Shown: positions 32,028 through 32,286 of the stretch, piece after piece | Layout of the letters: each line of letters opens with the position of its first letter | Position numbering within the stretch: position 1 is the first letter of the stretch | Assembly: GCA_028701435.1 (NCBI GenBank) | Contig: JAQVQT010000003.1 | Span: 1-32,286 of the forward strand | Direction: 5' to 3' | DNA: 32,286 nt | Source of the DNA: Smithellaceae bacterium | Lineage (GTDB): Bacteria > Desulfobacterota > Syntrophia > Syntrophales > Smithellaceae | Notes under the pieces: generated by a model | Told to the model about the DNA's origin: nothing | What the model saw: the letters and a program-made list of their open reading frames with translations, nothing else | Databases searched by the model: none | Made by a program: the position numbers and the translations under genes

Positions 32028-32286
32028 TTATGTCATTCTGACGGATTTTTTTTCGAAATCCTTCATTGGATAATGTTTGACATTGCCCGTTATGAGAGTG
32101 GCCTTGTGGATTGCGCACGTGGCGGCTATCAGGCAGTCGTCCAGCTCCAATTGATGACTATTAATGGTGCGTCGGTAATCTCCCGCCAGGGCTGCAATAT
32201 TTCTGTCAACATCAATCACCAGAAGGCTATCCAGTAATTTTTCAGTTGCCTCTTGCTCTGTTTCCTTCATGCCCGCATGTATCTCA
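32028..32286 (-). CDS. PIN-domain ribonuclease, VapC-like toxin, truncated by the window edge
   Basis: The frame stays open upstream of the first ATG (32270) to the end of the window, and reads EIHAGMKETE. This fits the conserved AEI(H/Y)AG motif of PIN domains, so the gene continues outside. The visible C-terminal part of about 85 residues includes LELDDCLIAATCAIHKATLITGNV, with the second acidic cluster, and TGNVKHYP, the usual T-x-N-x-x-H segment. PIN proteins cleave RNA and are usually paired with a small antitoxin gene upstream, which would lie beyond the window. The N-terminal catalytic Asp cannot be checked. It converges on the EFR1-type gene with a 16-base gap. Confidence 0.75.
   Translation of the reverse strand, partial: EIHAGMKETEQEATEKLLDSLLVIDVDRNIAALAGDYRRTINSHQLELDDCLIAATCAIHKATLITGNVKHYPMKDFEKKSVRMT

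Overview
The window looks like the chromosome of a Gram-negative, probably anaerobic bacterium. The best guess is a deltaproteobacterium (Desulfobacterota, perhaps Syntrophales-like). The reasons are a spirochaete/planctomycete/delta-type elongation factor G, an anaerobic GlpABC-type glycerol-3-phosphate dehydrogenase, an EFR1-type flavodoxin/ferredoxin protein, a PAS/HD-GYP sensor and an acyl-CoA ligase. The taxonomic placement is inference. No tRNA, rRNA, insertion sequence, CRISPR array or phage gene was seen.

Region 1 (1-10437) is a glycogen/alpha-glucan module. On the + strand are glgB (5' end outside the window), glgA, glgP, a GH13 maltodextrin hydrolase and a PgcA-type phosphoglucomutase. 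Facing them on the - strand are glgC and a small DUF2934-like gene just upstream of it. Together they can make ADP-glucose from glucose-1-P, polymerise and branch it, then phosphorolyse and hydrolyse the polymer and return glucose-1-P to glucose-6-P. A TTGACA promoter and an 11-codon leader ORF precede glgP.

Region 2 (10438-12750) is a divergent promoter region followed by a soluble sensor with four PAS domains and an HD-GYP domain (probable c-di-GMP phosphodiesterase). An AT-rich convergent intergenic segment follows (12751-13001). It holds a cluster of DnaA-box-like 9-mers that continues into the adjoining gene end.

Region 3 (13002-20301) is the most unusual part. A MerR-type DNA-binding domain fused to a class III nucleotide cyclase is transcribed divergently from a four-gene operon. 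The operon encodes a MinD/ParA-like ATPase, a membrane protein joining an ECF S-component-like domain to HAMP and coiled coil, a zinc MDR dehydrogenase, and an 852-residue protein. The C-terminal half of that last protein aligns by eye with S-adenosylhomocysteine hydrolase. The shared upstream region carries repeated TTATACAGTC-type sites overlapping a strong promoter for the cyclase gene, which suggests autoregulation. This module is the best candidate for an undescribed system.

Region 4 (20302-23526) has a promoter and a terminator/attenuator-like hairpin in front of an EF-G gene. A heptamer repeat, a P-loop NTPase gene and a perfect bidirectional terminator follow.

Region 5 (23527-31039, - strand) holds a long-chain acyl-CoA ligase and a glpK-glpA-glpB-glpC cluster for glycerol use, with a 28-bp perfect palindrome between glpK and glpA. 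Region 6 (31040-32286) has an EFR1-type protein on + and, at the edge, a truncated PIN-domain (VapC-like) gene on -. No gene-free stretch exceeds 300 bases; the longest, 14634-14932, is described under its promoters and operator sites.
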